Below are positions 1-11,820 of a stretch of 64,000 nt of DNA, one piece after another. Where the stretch lies: positions 124,001 to 188,000 of the forward strand of contig NC_077222.1 of the NCBI RefSeq assembly GCF_024763615.1, read 5' to 3'. The stretch comes from Phlebotomus papatasi (taxonomy: Eukaryota > Arthropoda > Insecta > Diptera > Psychodidae). Under the pieces are notes generated by a model. That model had not been told where the DNA came from and did no database searches. It saw only the letters and a program-made list of their open reading frames with translations. A program made the position numbers and the translations under genes. Every line of letters starts with the position of its first letter. The stretch's first letter is position 1.

Positions 1-1127
1 CGAGAAGTGAACGACAAAATGTGTTTCCATTTCAGTGGAACTATTTTTCTCAAGTAATTAAAGGACTATAAGTTACTAAAAATTAATTCTCGACAACAAT
101 TCGAATATCAATTGCCCAGGAATAAATCATCTAAAATCACTCAATTTGCACATGATGTGTATAATACTATGGTAAGGAATGGGTTAATGCAAATCCTGAT
201 TGTGCAAACATGAATAATCTATCAGTTTAGAGTAGATAAGATTCTAAACAGAATACCTCGAATTACCTGCGAATTCGATTATATAATCAAGCGTATTTTA
301 ATCATTTCAATCGTAAATAGTTCGCGAAAATTTCAACATGGCCAAAATCGAAAAATTTAGTCGAAATTCAATATTTAAAGTGCAATAGGTATCTCAGAAG
401 CCTATTGAGAAATTTTGAAGTGTTATTCATAATTGTTCGGTTCTACTGACTAATAAAGAAAAGTGATTTGAAAATTATCATAGCAACTTTCGAGATAGAC
501 TAAAGAAACAAGTTCACTATTAGTGTACTATTTTATTATTATTAAAAAGCTATTAAGTTAAAAAATATGATATCTTCTCCCAACCGAAAATATTATCGAA
601 TTAGAGCCGACAGGCTGGCTTGCCGACTAAATCCCAAAGTAGCGGTTGATCGTTTTCAGTCTCGTAATTGCGTGATTAATATCCGAATTGGTGTCGGGAA
701 TAGATTTTTAGTTACTTTAGTTTAGTCCTTCAATTACTTGATAAAACAGATCGACAGAGATAGGAATAATTTTATTGTTCGTCTCTCGTTTCGTGGAAAG
801 TCATGCAAATTTTTTACTCAAAATGGCGTACGGAAAATACGACATCCCATCGTATTTGTTAAAAATAGCTTCTTAGCTCTTTTCTGATTGGAATTCTAGT
901 TGCTAATTTGTTTCATTGTATAGTTCACTAAATCAATAGAGTTCGTATACAGCAGCTTCCGCACCAAGATAAAAAAAATTCTTTTCAAGAATATCATCCG
1001 TTAATCTATACGGAAGAATTCTAAAATATGAACATTCTATCACAAGTATTTCGAGTACACTGACTAAATGGGTTAAAAGTGCAACAATTTACAGAAACAG
1101 TGATTGCTTTTCCCTCTATTGCATCCA
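1..1127. other. AT-rich DNA, no gene seen
   Basis: No open frame of useful length, splice-bounded exon, RNA gene or clear inverted repeat is visible. The stretch around 600-680 is somewhat richer in G and C and could be an old repeat fragment, but I could not match it to anything else in the window. Confidence 0.5.
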
Positions 1128-1200
1128 CTGCCGTCTTAGCGTTGTCGACCGGCCTTTAAGGACTATCGGTGGAAATCCTCTTTCACAGGTTGTGTAAGCC
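1128..1200 (-). repeat. Fragment of a LINE-like 3' tail repeat
   Basis: The segment starting GCCGTCTTAGCGTTG and running through GGTGGAAATCCTCTTTCAC matches, with many substitutions, the better copy at 59704-59950. That copy ends in a simple-sequence tail on the minus strand, so this is read as a decayed minus-strand piece of the same retroelement 3' region. Related pieces lie at 41420-41605 (minus) and 18085-18160 (plus). The LINE family cannot be named from the 3' non-coding part alone. Confidence 0.45.
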
Positions 1201-2424
1201 GTTGCAGAAAATCTGCTTTTTAATGCTTAGATATTCCTTGCAAAATTACATACTTTAACAATTTTTCAAAGAGAATGTAAAACAGTTCACTGCTTCTCTG
1301 TTGGTTTCCGCGAATTATAGCATTGCGTGAGCATGATGGCTAGCTTAAATGAGCTGTATGCCAAACGGGCAAGAGCTTAAGTGTAGAAATCATTTTGTTT
1401 TTGTTTTTTATTTTATTGCATATTTAATGCAATACATACTATAAATTATATTATATTAATATTTCTTTTTTTTCTATTTGAAGTACTGAAAATATTATTG
1501 AGGAGCCCCCTTTAAAATCCTGGCATTCTTTTGGTGTGAGAAATCAGTGCGAGGTCAGTGGAGTGCGGGAGTGGAAGTAAACGAAAAGAAAAAAAAAAAC
1601 GAGAACAGCTAAGAGATTGTGGGGATTTTATCGTGGGCACTTGGACTAAATTAACATGGCAAATCGATATTTCTAATACAATCTGTCTTCTTTATATGCA
1701 AATTTTATCCCGGCGGCAGCTTATCAGTCTCTTAAATCACAATTCGATTTTACGGCACTAAAGCATGAAACGCATTTTCTTCTTAATTGGAATAAGGCCA
1801 AATAGAGCATGACAGAACTGGCTGAAAAATATTTCTTGGAAAAGGAAGAAGTAGGATAAGTCATTATTTTGCCATGGGAAATATTTTTTCTTTGCCTGGG
1901 TATTCTTTTAGAGTTGGAAAAGTGTTCTACTATTTTCTGCGCAAGAAGTTGGAGGCTGGGAAAAAATACAGGGCAGGAATTATTTCGGAATTTAATGGAA
2001 GATGTGATGGAGGGTGTGCTATGTACGAGGGTTCCAGAAAATGGGGACAATTGAAAAACAAGTGCTATCGATTTTCCAGAAAAAGAGTGAAAATTAAAGT
2101 GTATCTTTGCGAATCCATGTTTTTCAGCGCTGGCCACGAACTAGGGCGTGGCACTTGAAAGTTTGTGTGTGAGTAGCACATACTACTATCGTATACTTCA
2201 TACTAGGCGTCCCCACCTCAAAAAGTGGCTGCCATGCGACAGAAGGAGGTGATTTTTCTTCACATGGCATCCGCAATAGCATTTAAATCGATCTAAGCGG
2301 TTGACAATTAGTACGGTGTTTAGATAGCCTTACGATATGTGTGAAATGCAAGTTCACAAAAAAATAAATTTCTGGCTGTAATGGCAAAAAATCCTTACAA
2401 AATCTGTTATTTAAAGGAGTTTTA
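1201..2424. other. AT-rich DNA, no gene seen
   Basis: Several short open frames overlap each other on both strands between about 1560 and 2160. None has a recognisable domain or convincing start context, and mutually overlapping frames of this length are expected by chance. I see no repeat structure. Confidence 0.45.
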
Positions 2425-2527
2425 TTGTCTCTACACACTAGAGAAATTCAGTTGAAGAGTTTTTCCTATACAAGCGTAGGGAATTTGCTTCAATATGGAC
2501 ATAAATTTCTCTACTGTGTAGAGGCCT
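2425..2527. mobile_element. 103-bp TTA-flanked MITE (copy 1)
   Basis: A short element with terminal inverted repeats: the left end reads TTGTCTCTACACACTAGAG and the right end, reverse-complemented, reads AGGCCTCTACACAGTAGAG. Inside is a second inverted pair around TATGGACATAAATTTCTC. It is flanked by TTA at 2422-2424 and 2528-2530. A closely similar copy with the same TTA flanks is at 20805-20914 and a decayed one at 20496-20600. A 3-base TWA duplication fits the PIF/Harbinger superfamily, but the termini are not enough to assign it. It has no coding capacity. Confidence 0.75.
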
Positions 2528-2530
2528 TTA

Positions 2531-4778
2531 AAGCTGTGCTAATGAAATCTTTCATAAAAATCAGTAAAATATGTGTATTAAACCACTCTCAAAATATGAA
2601 ATTAAACTAAATATTTATTCTTGCAATTTTTTTTTAAATTTATTTAAAGTATTCAGAGAAATTTTACAAGATATATTCACTTTTGTAGTTTTGAAAATTT
2701 TATATACAATCAATATTCACTAATATTATTTTCCGACAGAGGGAATGATTTTAAAAAGATTTCATGAAATCTTCTACACTCTAATTCAGCATTATGTTCC
2801 ATCTTTCGAAAGAGTACTATCAATGCGATGAGGCGAAAAGAAGGGTTAAAAGAGATCCGGCAGCAAAAAGAGATGAGTCGGAAGAATGTAACCTCCACAT
2901 GAATATTTCCTGAGCCTCGAGAGACACTTGAGAATGATTTCGTGAGGCGAAAGAAGAATCAATTTCCTTTGGATGTCCTATTTTTTCCTTCACTGAGAAA
3001 ACGGCACAATTTCCCTCCCAGTGGGAAGCTTTATGGGGAGGATGGCATGTCATCACGGAGGGTGCAGCATCCCTTTTTATGACTTTATATCCTGAGCCCA
3101 AGTCTCAGTGTATTTTCTTAAAATGATGAGAAAATTTTGTTATCTTGCAAATTTGATACGGGAGTTGTAAGAAAAGGACGATGACTAGAGCTTGTCTGGA
3201 TTAAACAATCAGGATTTTTCGTTTCACATTCTAAGTTGCTGATAAAGCGTATTGAAAGCTTCTGCTCTTCAATTTGATCTAAATTTAATGAAATCATTAC
3301 TTCTAAGATTTGAATCGAGTACTCAAAGCCCTTGGTGCCAATCTTTTAGTATAATCTCCTAAAAGATTTTCCCACATCCATGGCAAATAGTTCTAGATAT
3401 AGCTTTCGACATGATTGAGACGGGAGAAAATAAGAAATCTATTTACTTTCGATTTTCTCTCTCACAGTTTTCCCATTTCTGACTGCTGTAAAATTCAATC
3501 AAGTTAGTGTTAGGGCCAATCTCTGGGTCAATGACATATCTTATAGTTTCATGATTGTCGTCTATTTCTCCCATTACCAAACAGCTGGAATTTCCATTTT
3601 CATTTCACTTAAAATGAAATTCAATCATTCTTTATTTCTCATTTCATAATCAATCCTATCAAATTTGAGAAAGCTAAAAAAAAGTAGCTTTCCGTTCCTC
3701 TGGCAGCCAAAACATATTTCCTCATCCGAACAATATTCAATGTTATTGCTAGTAAAGTTGTCTCACATTTTCCCAGCACTTTTTCAAACCTTCCATCCAC
3801 CTCCATGGTAGCTGATGTTTAATAATTTGTTGTGGGTAGAAAAATTGCAAGCAATTTTGCCTTTACAGTATCTTTTCATTTTCATAAACACACATAACTC
3901 CACTGTATTACTACTAAATGACATGGGGGTGGTACTTTGTACCCTCCAACCAAAATTTCAACATAGAACGCGAAACGTGGCATTTTTTCATGTCTCACTT
4001 ATGTACACATTGAATTATGGAGATATTCGTTATACGCAGCCAACGCATTGCAAAGTATGACGCACATGACGCAAAATAGAAAAATTCAGTGAAAAAATTG
4101 CAACGGAGTTCAGACTTCTTTTTATGTATCTTTATTACAAAATTTGAGATGAATTTAAAAAATGTTCTTTTTTTTGGTTCGCTTCCTAAACTTAGTTTGA
4201 AAACTTTAAAATTTTATGTAAATAACGTGAATTCGGTTAAGGACCTAATACTAAAGTTCCTAACTCATTTTTTTATATTAGAAATTATAATGTTCAAAGC
4301 ATAAAAACTTTTGTTTTGTAAATATGCGATTGAGATATGACTGAGACTGAGTGAAATCTAATTCTATAAATTTTACTCACATTAATTGGCAATTTTGGAA
4401 ATATGTTTACAAAATAATCGTTTTGTATGTATAATCACTTATTTTTTGTTTTAAAATTTTATAATTTTTGATATTAAAAGGTTTCGAAGAGCTCATTTGC
4501 AATAAAATGCACTTTAAGATAAGAATATACATTGTGATTTCGATATAAAGTCAAATAATTATTTTCAGCCTTGTTGACTCTGAAAAAAAAGTTTAATAAA
4601 TATTGTTTTCTATAATTGTAAGGATATTCTAGTCTTTTCAAATTCTTCTCAGTAAAAACCCCTTGAATTGTCTTAAAGCATTTTTTAGTATTGTATTATT
4701 TGTCTTCAGGGTATTTTGTAGACAATATGGCTTCTAAAGGCTTTATATATAACGAAAAAAAATTTTGTTTATGAAAAA
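2531..4778. other. No gene seen; one less AT-rich unique block
   Basis: 2820-3110 is more GC-balanced than its surroundings and looks single-copy. Its minus-strand open frame shows no known motif. Around 4330-4440 there is a weak similarity (ATATGACTGAGACTGAGTGA and a TGTTTACAAAA motif) to the inverted-repeat cluster at 28530-28870, so an old repeat fragment may lie there. Nothing else is supported. Confidence 0.4.
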
Positions 4779-5034
4779 GGGGTGGCAAAGCGTCTCATGC
4801 TTTGCGAAATGCTCGAACTCGTGACTTTGATGCCATACTTAAAAAGTACCTTCGTATCATTTACCGTTTATCGATTCACAGTCGATTTAAACCCATTTAA
4901 ACCACTAGATAAATTACTCAAAAGATCGCTGCTCTAATTTTTTTTATTAATTTTATTAATTTCACTGCTCTATTAATTTTTTACTGCCCCTTTTGAATTT
5001 TTTACTACTCGTTTGTTTTTTTTCTAATAACATT

Positions 5035-5415
5035 GAAATATTTTGTAAAATTGTTCGTAAATGTTTGTGAATTTCTATCTGGGGATTTATGAAATGCTCG
5101 TAAATCGTACAATCGACAAACAAGTTCCTAAAAGTTTGTACTTTTTCACAAACATTGTTCGTAATATGATCACATGACATGCATTTTTTTGACAAACATT
5201 TGTTCGTAGATTTTTCTCTGGTAAAAATGTACGAATAAATGAAAAATTTTAACGAAATTTTTTTCGTATTTACGAACAAAAGTTTGTAAAAGTACAAAAA
5301 ATGCTCGTCAAATGATAATTTTACGAACAATTCTTGTAAAAAAAAGCACAAACTTTTACGAACTTGTTCGTGAGTTATACAATTTACGAGCATTTCGTAA
5401 GTCCCCAATAGGAAT
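5035..5415. mobile_element. Foldback MITE rich in TTCGTAAA motifs, truncated copy
   Basis: Matches the better-preserved element at 47000-47516: it starts with AATATTTTGTAAAATTGTTCG, repeats TTCGTAAA/TTTACGAA on both arms, and has the internal pair GAAATGCTCGTAAATCG and TACGAGCATTTCGTAAG. The outermost CACAGAAAA end is degraded on the left and missing on the right. The element interrupts family A between its ACCGATT-rich halves. The single open frame across it on the minus strand is a by-product of the inverted-repeat composition. Confidence 0.7.
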
Positions 5416-5648
5416 TCTAATAGGAATAGGATAAAAATTACTTATCGGTTCTTTACCGGTTTAAAACCGATTTAATTTTATTGGAAATTCCAAGATCTTT
5501 TCAACGAACCCAAATATGATATCAGTCGGTTAGAAATACGCTCTCTTCTAGAGCCTTTTTAACATTTCACCTTGAATACCCGTTATAAGAAATGATTCAA
5601 CGGAATTTTCGTATAAGGAAAAAATGTCTGCCTGGATAATCTCTAAAA

Positions 5649-5778
5649 CAGAGGTGTGCAAGAAACCGTTGAAACCGAATTAACGTCAAATGGAACATGT
5701 ACGTCAATGGTCAAAACGCTACTATAACAAAATTATTTTGACGTTAATTCGGTTTTAACGGTTTCTTGCACACCTCTG
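5649..5778. mobile_element. 130-bp hAT-type MITE with perfect 8-bp TSD
   Basis: Terminal inverted repeats of about 42 bases differ at one position; they begin CAGAGGTGTGCAAGAAACCG at both ends. The flanking 8 bases CTCTAAAA occur at 5641-5648 and again at 5779-5786 (the match extends to 9 bases with the following C). An 8-base TSD and a CAGAGG start are classic for hAT elements. It is inserted in family A: the uninterrupted junction is visible in the minus-strand copy starting at 14942. It has no coding capacity and needs a transposase from elsewhere. Confidence 0.88.
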
Positions 5779-6136
5779 CTCTAAAACATCCAAAAATGAA
5801 AAAATCGCATTAGAGTAATCTCATTAAAGAAAATCATGGTTTTGGAGGGAAAGGGGAGGAATGGCGGAAAAATGAGGGTCATGTTTATGGTCCCAGGATC
5901 GACTTATGAGGGGGTCCTCTGAAAGTCCTAAAGTTTCTGTCTCTTACCATATGGCATCCAGAGCTAACGACAGCCGAACGAACAGACGGACAAACAGCGT
6001 GACGCCATTTCTCAGAAATCGTCTGGAACATGAAGATTTGTCGAGAAAAGTGGTCTACGCTGGTTTAAGGTGGAAATTTTGGTTGGTGTTAAAGTCAAAT
6101 ACACACTGCTTTCTCTATGGAGTTCGAGCAGTAAAA

Positions 6137-9100
6137 AGATAGTCTTAAGATCCGAATTTTATCATGAAATCGCTATATTACTACAAATATATTTTTTTAT
6201 GTTGATAATACTATATTGGTACACAAGAAGAATCATTTTAAAGTCAAAATGATGGTAATACAAACAAGCAATAGACGATTCTGGTGCAAAATTAGTTAGC
6301 AAATGATATTTTCATTACGTATAATTCTCAAAAAATGTTAGCATCAGGTTTATAAATATTTCAAAGAATAGGAAGGGAGATGTTTTTATTTCTATAAAAT
6401 TGTGGTTTCGTTCCACAATATTCCTAGTAAGGCAAACTATAACATCCCAATATCTAATAGTACGTGATTAATTTTGCCCCAATCCCCCTACTCTTTTAGT
6501 TTAATAATAAGTTGATTCTATCAGACTTCACGTAAGTTCAGAGTCAATTACTCTTGGAAGTTACAAACCTCTAGAAAATACCAAAGAGAACATGCAAGTG
6601 TAATCCGATTTGCACAATACGCTTCAGTGGAAGCGAATTTGAGCAAAGCATTTGCATTTCAAGATGATTTTGAGCATGCAATGGCGACGATTGACTTGAC
6701 TTGCTGTGCAAATGACTTTTCAGAGCAATTTCCTCAATCAATTCCCTGGTCTTCGTGGCGCGACACTTGCTGCAAAAATGGCTGGACGACCAATCAGGAG
6801 GACGATTTTGGCAGCTGGTGGAATTTGATGTCCAAAAGAGATGTCACAAATGAGTGCAAAGAGAAGGATAAATAACCAAATACGATATTACAAATGCAAA
6901 TGAGAAAATGATAGAGTCAAGTGCATCTGAGGGTGAATATATTCCAAGGCATTAAAATAAGGAAGGATACTTAAAAAATATTTTTCAAGTATATAAATTA
7001 TTTAATATTTTTCCACAACATTTCAACACGCGTGGCCAACGGCGGTTTTTTTTATATAGAGAGATGAAGAAAAATGTTGTTGGAATGGTTGAATTATTCA
7101 AAACAATTTGCAAATTAAATTACTTATTCATCTGAGAGAATCTTGGATGTTGACTATAGCTGAAGGAGATTTTCTGTGGCGGGAGGAAGCGGAAAATTAT
7201 CCGCCTATAGGGATGTAAAAGCCAATGAAACGTAAGAAATGTTATGACAGACCATACAGACACTGCGACCAAGAAGGGAAAAAATTCTCAGCACAGTTGG
7301 GTGGAAAACGCGAGGCTTAGTCTTTCTTATATAAATTTTTTATATGCAGACAAAAGAGTATAACATCATGTAGTACAAAAAGCTCCCCTTAGAGAGCACC
7401 CACAACCTCCTTCCTTTTTCTGAAATCTCAGTTAATTTAGGAAAAAATGCTCATGTCTTTACACGCATCACTAAGTTCGTTTATAAAACTTTTATGGCTT
7501 CTGCCTTGGGCGTCCCAGAACCATACACCATCCAGCCCACGAGATGATTTATCCCACCAAGTACCCCCTGTCCGGCTCATTGATCCCCAAACATCCTAAA
7601 ATCCCTGCCACATATGCCGCGAAAGAGCTCCTGGACACCAATAAGTGTCTTGTGGGCGTATTTTCGCACTCTCAGTCATTTTTATTGTATCCAAGCATGG
7701 ATTAGAGTGTGACATCTGCCTCCAATTTCTGAGGCAATTGAGCCAGATAATTTGTGTGCAATTATTGATAAAAATGTGCGAGGCTGGCGTGACATAAAAT
7801 GGAAATGAAAATAATTTTCTAAAATAGCATCAGAGTTAATTTTTTAAGATATGATTTTGTGATTTTGCGATTCGTGACGATTATCGAAAAAGTGATTTGT
7901 TAGACTAATTCAGTAGCAAAAATTAATGTAAAAATATTTTCAGGGTTAAAGGGGATCTAGAATACCCGTAATACTTCTGGAAACTGTCAAGAATAGTGTG
8001 AAATATCACTGAAACCTCTGAGTTCATTTTATTGCAAAATCTATTATTTGCAGAAAAATATAGAATTACTAAAAAAAATTGTTAAACACCTGACAATTCT
8101 TTCTGAAAATCAATTAACTTTATAAAATTCAACTATATTTTCACCACACCTGTGGAAAATTCTTGCCGTTTGAGTGTTAGAAACAAATTGTTTCAAATAA
8201 ATATAATTTGCTTTTAGTGATAAAGGTAAACTATGTACATTTTATATATAAACAACTTTAATCTCATTAACTTTATTGAAAATGCAGCGTCATCCAGTGG
8301 ATGGTTTCCCATAACTTTAATCTTATATCTATTGACCTCACAACTCTCCCACATAGCAGAAATTTCTCAAATGCTAAAACCGCATTTGAAGAAAACCATT
8401 AAATATTGAAAATATTCCAATAGATTCTCGCAATGTTTCAGACAGTGACAAAGAGATTTTAGTGCAAAAATATCATCGTATCGTGTAAATGTCCAATTGA
8501 TATCGATTGTAAATTAATTCATATGAGAGTGTGGTCTGAGTAATTGACAAGGTTTCTTCCATGTCATGCAATTATGATGGCAAGATCGTCTCAAGTATTA
8601 TTGTCAATTGGCTTTTGTGGATAATTTTATGCAATGCCAATGTTATTTTTCTTGAATAGCACGCACCATATGCTGGCAGGTTGGCAAGAAATTCTGCTAT
8701 GGGAGGAAGAGGAATAAATATTGCATTTCAACCAAACCAATAGGTCGAGCGCCTGGCGAGGTTGAATAAATTCATGCGAGATCTTCTCGTCTGATAAGTG
8801 CTAAATTATTTAAATTTTCATATTGCCCAAAGAAGTTATGGCGAGTTGTGGAGCTTCAATTGTGGTTTCGGATGTATTTGATGGGGTATTTGGGGGTTTG
8901 GGGAAGGTGGTTTCATGGCAATTTCATCAAGAGATCACGATGGTATTTCATAAAACGGCGCATACACATACCAACTGAGACGAAGGTATGTAATAGAGAA
9001 CTTTCTCGTCTCTTGCCTTTTTCTTCTTTGGCAAAAGTTTCCTTTCGAAATGGGAAAAGTCAACCCCACCGCCCTTCGACATCATCATGAAAAGACAGGG

Positions 9101-9651
9101 AGAAAACCTTTGCCACACCAAACCCTTATTCAAAATCCGGTGTAGTGGGAGAGATAATCTTAGAATGTAGCCAAAGTCGTCTATTCTAAGAGTATTTGTT
9201 AAGCTTTTAGGGCGCTGAATCTCTATCAGACTGTGAAAGTATCCTTTGAAGAGTTGCACAAGCTGTGTGGGTGGAAAATTCTTAGAGGTTGGATGATGAA
9301 GGAGACTTTATGTATGGATGGTTGCTCCATTTTGGTGAAAATGTTTCAAAAAGTTTCTCGGAGAAGACGACGATGCGGTCAGAATGCTAAATATCTATTT
9401 GTGTGTCGGATGATATTCCCTCAAGAAAACTACCAGCCCATTCTAACATCAGAACAAAACTTGAGGCTGTCTTTTGAAACCATGAGAATGCTCTGAGTGG
9501 AAGATGAATCTCGCGTCTTAACTTTTGCACCATTCACTTTATTTGTGTATCTCTTGGATCTGGCATTGCTCTTTTAGCTTTTGCATCAAAATGTTAGTGA
9601 TAATGTTAGTTAAGCTCATAGAATCTGTGATTCTTTAACTAGAAATTCGGT
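6137..9651. other. No gene seen
   Basis: The longest open frame (6627-6875, 82 codons, plus) has no recognisable motif, signal or splice context and is treated as chance. 7150-7800 and 8530-9500 are less AT-rich and look single-copy. I see no tandem or inverted repeat of note in this stretch. Confidence 0.4.
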
Positions 9652-9655
9652 TTAA

Positions 9656-9892
9656 CACTAAACCTACCGACCGTTTTTGGTCGTTTTTCGGTCAAATTAC
9701 AAACCGCGGTAGGGTAGGATCTCAACAAATTTGTCTTGGAAAAGAGCAAAAAATTAATACATATATAAACACTGAAAAATATTTTACATGCTTATTTTAA
9801 GTAATTTATAAATTTTGATAGTGACTTCGTATCGTTTAAAAATGTGTTAATTTTAAACCGGTCCATTTGACCGGGTCTTGGTAGGTTTAGTG
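9656..9892. mobile_element. 237-bp TTAA-flanked MITE (piggyBac type)
   Basis: Both ends read TTAA followed by CACTAAACCTACC as perfect inverted repeats: TTAA at 9652-9655 and 9893-9896 brackets the element. Just inside, the left arm has GACCGTTTTTGGTC and the right arm CCGGTCCATTTGACCGG, each a small palindrome. A TTAA target duplicated at both borders is the signature of piggyBac transposition. No open frame is present, so it is a non-autonomous element. Confidence 0.82.
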
Positions 9893-9896
9893 TTAA

Positions 9897-11816
9897 GAAT
9901 CAATATGAATGAATTTGCAAACTTATGTTAAAAATTATGAATTGAATTTTCGAGTTTGGATACTTTTGCACTATGATGAAACAAAAATCATAAAAGGGAA
10001 AATAAGTTTTCATCGTGTTTAGCTATTCAATGTATCTTTTTTAAGTTCAGTTTTCAGAAACCCCAGCAATGTACTCAGTACCTTAATGGTGCACCATTGA
10101 AACTGGTAGAGTTTAAGAATTCTCTAATAAAATGTTATTTTAGAAGTGACCGAATAATGGACGCTAGCGATCTCGTTGACAGTATTAAATTGTCCAAGAC
10201 ATTTTCCCAAGACATTTTAGAGTTTCTCCAAAACTTTGACTTGATTAAATATTTGGTTTATAATTGTCCAAAAATTATTTTGACTAACCTGAACGATACC
10301 ACTCTTGCAATTCTCCTCGTTTTTCCTGGGAAAATCTATCCAAAGCTTAAGATATTTCGCTTAACAGTTTGAACGTCCGGTAGTCCGGGAGTCCACGCGT
10401 CCGGGAGTCCAGGCGTCCGGATGTGTTGCTTTCCGCTTCCCGGAAAATAAACTCACTCCCAGTGAACTTCACAGTCAGTATTATTATTTACTTCAATTAA
10501 TTATGAAGGATGTCTACTAAAATTTGTGTCCGAATCCAAAGCGATTTGTTCCTTAAAAAAATTTGTTAAGTGGCGTGCTTTCAGAAAAACGTTTACTTTA
10601 AATCTTTGTGATAAACAAAAATTTATCACAAATTCTAGAAAAGCACAAAAAAGATATTCACAATAAAATATTAGCCTCAATAATTTGCACTGAATATATT
10701 AAAAGATAATTATATTAAATATATTTTTTCGATAATAGACAACGCTAAGCCAAAATTTTTAATTGATTATTTTATCCTTTTACATGCAGGAATATTAGTC
10801 ACATTTCTATGAAGTCACAAAGAATATACGATTATGTAACTATTACAGCTAAATTGTTCGCACTATTGTTATTTTATTATACGAAACGAAAAAAAGAACA
10901 AAAACAATTAACTCCTTCGTCTCCTTTGGGACTCTGGGTACCCATGGAAAAATTTTTTTTTGGACTATTTGGAATCGATAAAAATCCGATTCTTGTGGAT
11001 GGTTACAAACTATAAGGATGTCCAAATCTACGATATTTTTTGCAGGATCCCAATTAACTCCTGAGCTAAGATATTTTTGGTCAAAAATCGTGAATTTTCG
11101 ATTTTCTGCTTCCTTCCTGATATTGTGACTTTTTTGATATTTCTAGACCAAAATAAGGAAAAACTTCTCGGGGCCAATAAGTATGACAATTTATTACAGA
11201 TTGCATAAATTCGAAAAATATTTTTTTCTTGCAATGAAATTATCAATTTCCTTTAGTGTAATACCGAAGTGTTGTGATGAATTTCCAGAAATAAATGCAC
11301 ATTTTCTTGAAAAAGACAAGAAAATTCAACTGGTTTGAGTCTGCTGAAGACTCAGTAAAAAAATTCAAGTAACCTCTAACAATGCTGATAAAATCATGTT
11401 TATTTTGCAAAAAAAAAAATTAAGAATTTCAAATGAGATATCAAAGTAATGCAATGAATGCTATATTTTTAGTAAAAATTTGCATTAAAAACTCGTTTCA
11501 AAGCAATTCAAGATCTGGGAATAGTTTTTTCTTCCATAATACTAGCGGCGCTACCGATTTCACACCTAAAGTTTGAAGGTCCAGATCAGTGACCCAATTG
11601 TACTTGTTAACGTAAAATTAGTTATATACTTCAGTTATTTTCCAAATTTCAAAAGAGAAAATGACGATGTTTTACAAGTTAATATTGCACATTATCTATA
11701 TAGTACTATAAAGACTATAAATAATAGAAATATTTTCCTTCACATCTTTGACTCTTTTAATAATCAAATAATCGCAATCGCCCGACAATTGTACGCAGCC
11801 GCGCTGGCCGTGATTC
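9897..11816. other. No gene seen apart from a small minisatellite
   Basis: AT-rich. An open frame at 10097-10372 (91 codons) has no recognisable features. The only clear structure is the GC-rich 16-base repeat at 10375-10427. Confidence 0.4.
10375..10427. repeat. Minisatellite, 16-bp unit
   Basis: The unit GTCCGGGAGTCCACGC is repeated about three times with small changes (GTCCGGTA, then GTCCGGGAGTCCACGC, then GTCCGGGAGTCCAGGC, then GTCCGGAT). It is a sharp GC-rich islet in AT-rich DNA. Confidence 0.7.
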
Positions 11817-11820
11817 TTAA

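Larger units (their letters stand above)
4779..6136 (+). repeat. Dispersed repeat family A, copy 1, with two nested insertions
   Basis: A roughly 1 kb dispersed repeat. It begins after an A-rich stretch with GGGTGGCAAAGCGTCTC and a small stem (GCAAAGC...GCTTTGC), continues with a block rich in ACCGATT/AATCGGTT motifs, and ends with GAGTTCGAGCAGTAAAA. The 5' sequence GCTCGAACTC is the reverse complement of the 3' GAGTTCGAGC, so the ends can pair. Other copies are at 14942-15453 (minus), 24884-25800, 55223-56445, and in fragments at 38228-38455, 41878-42140 and 58154-58190. This copy is interrupted by a foldback MITE (about 5035-5415) and a hAT MITE (5649-5778). No coding function is visible, and the element class is unresolved. 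Confidence 0.75.

Noticed and set aside
4779..6136. Helitron assignment for family A because of the small GCAAAGC hairpin near one end
   Set aside because: The hairpin is not followed by CTRR at the proper distance, and the opposite end does not start with TC next to an A/T insertion site.
6627..6875. 82-codon open frame with several Trp and Cys residues
   Set aside because: No family resemblance and no start or splice context; too short to support as a gene.
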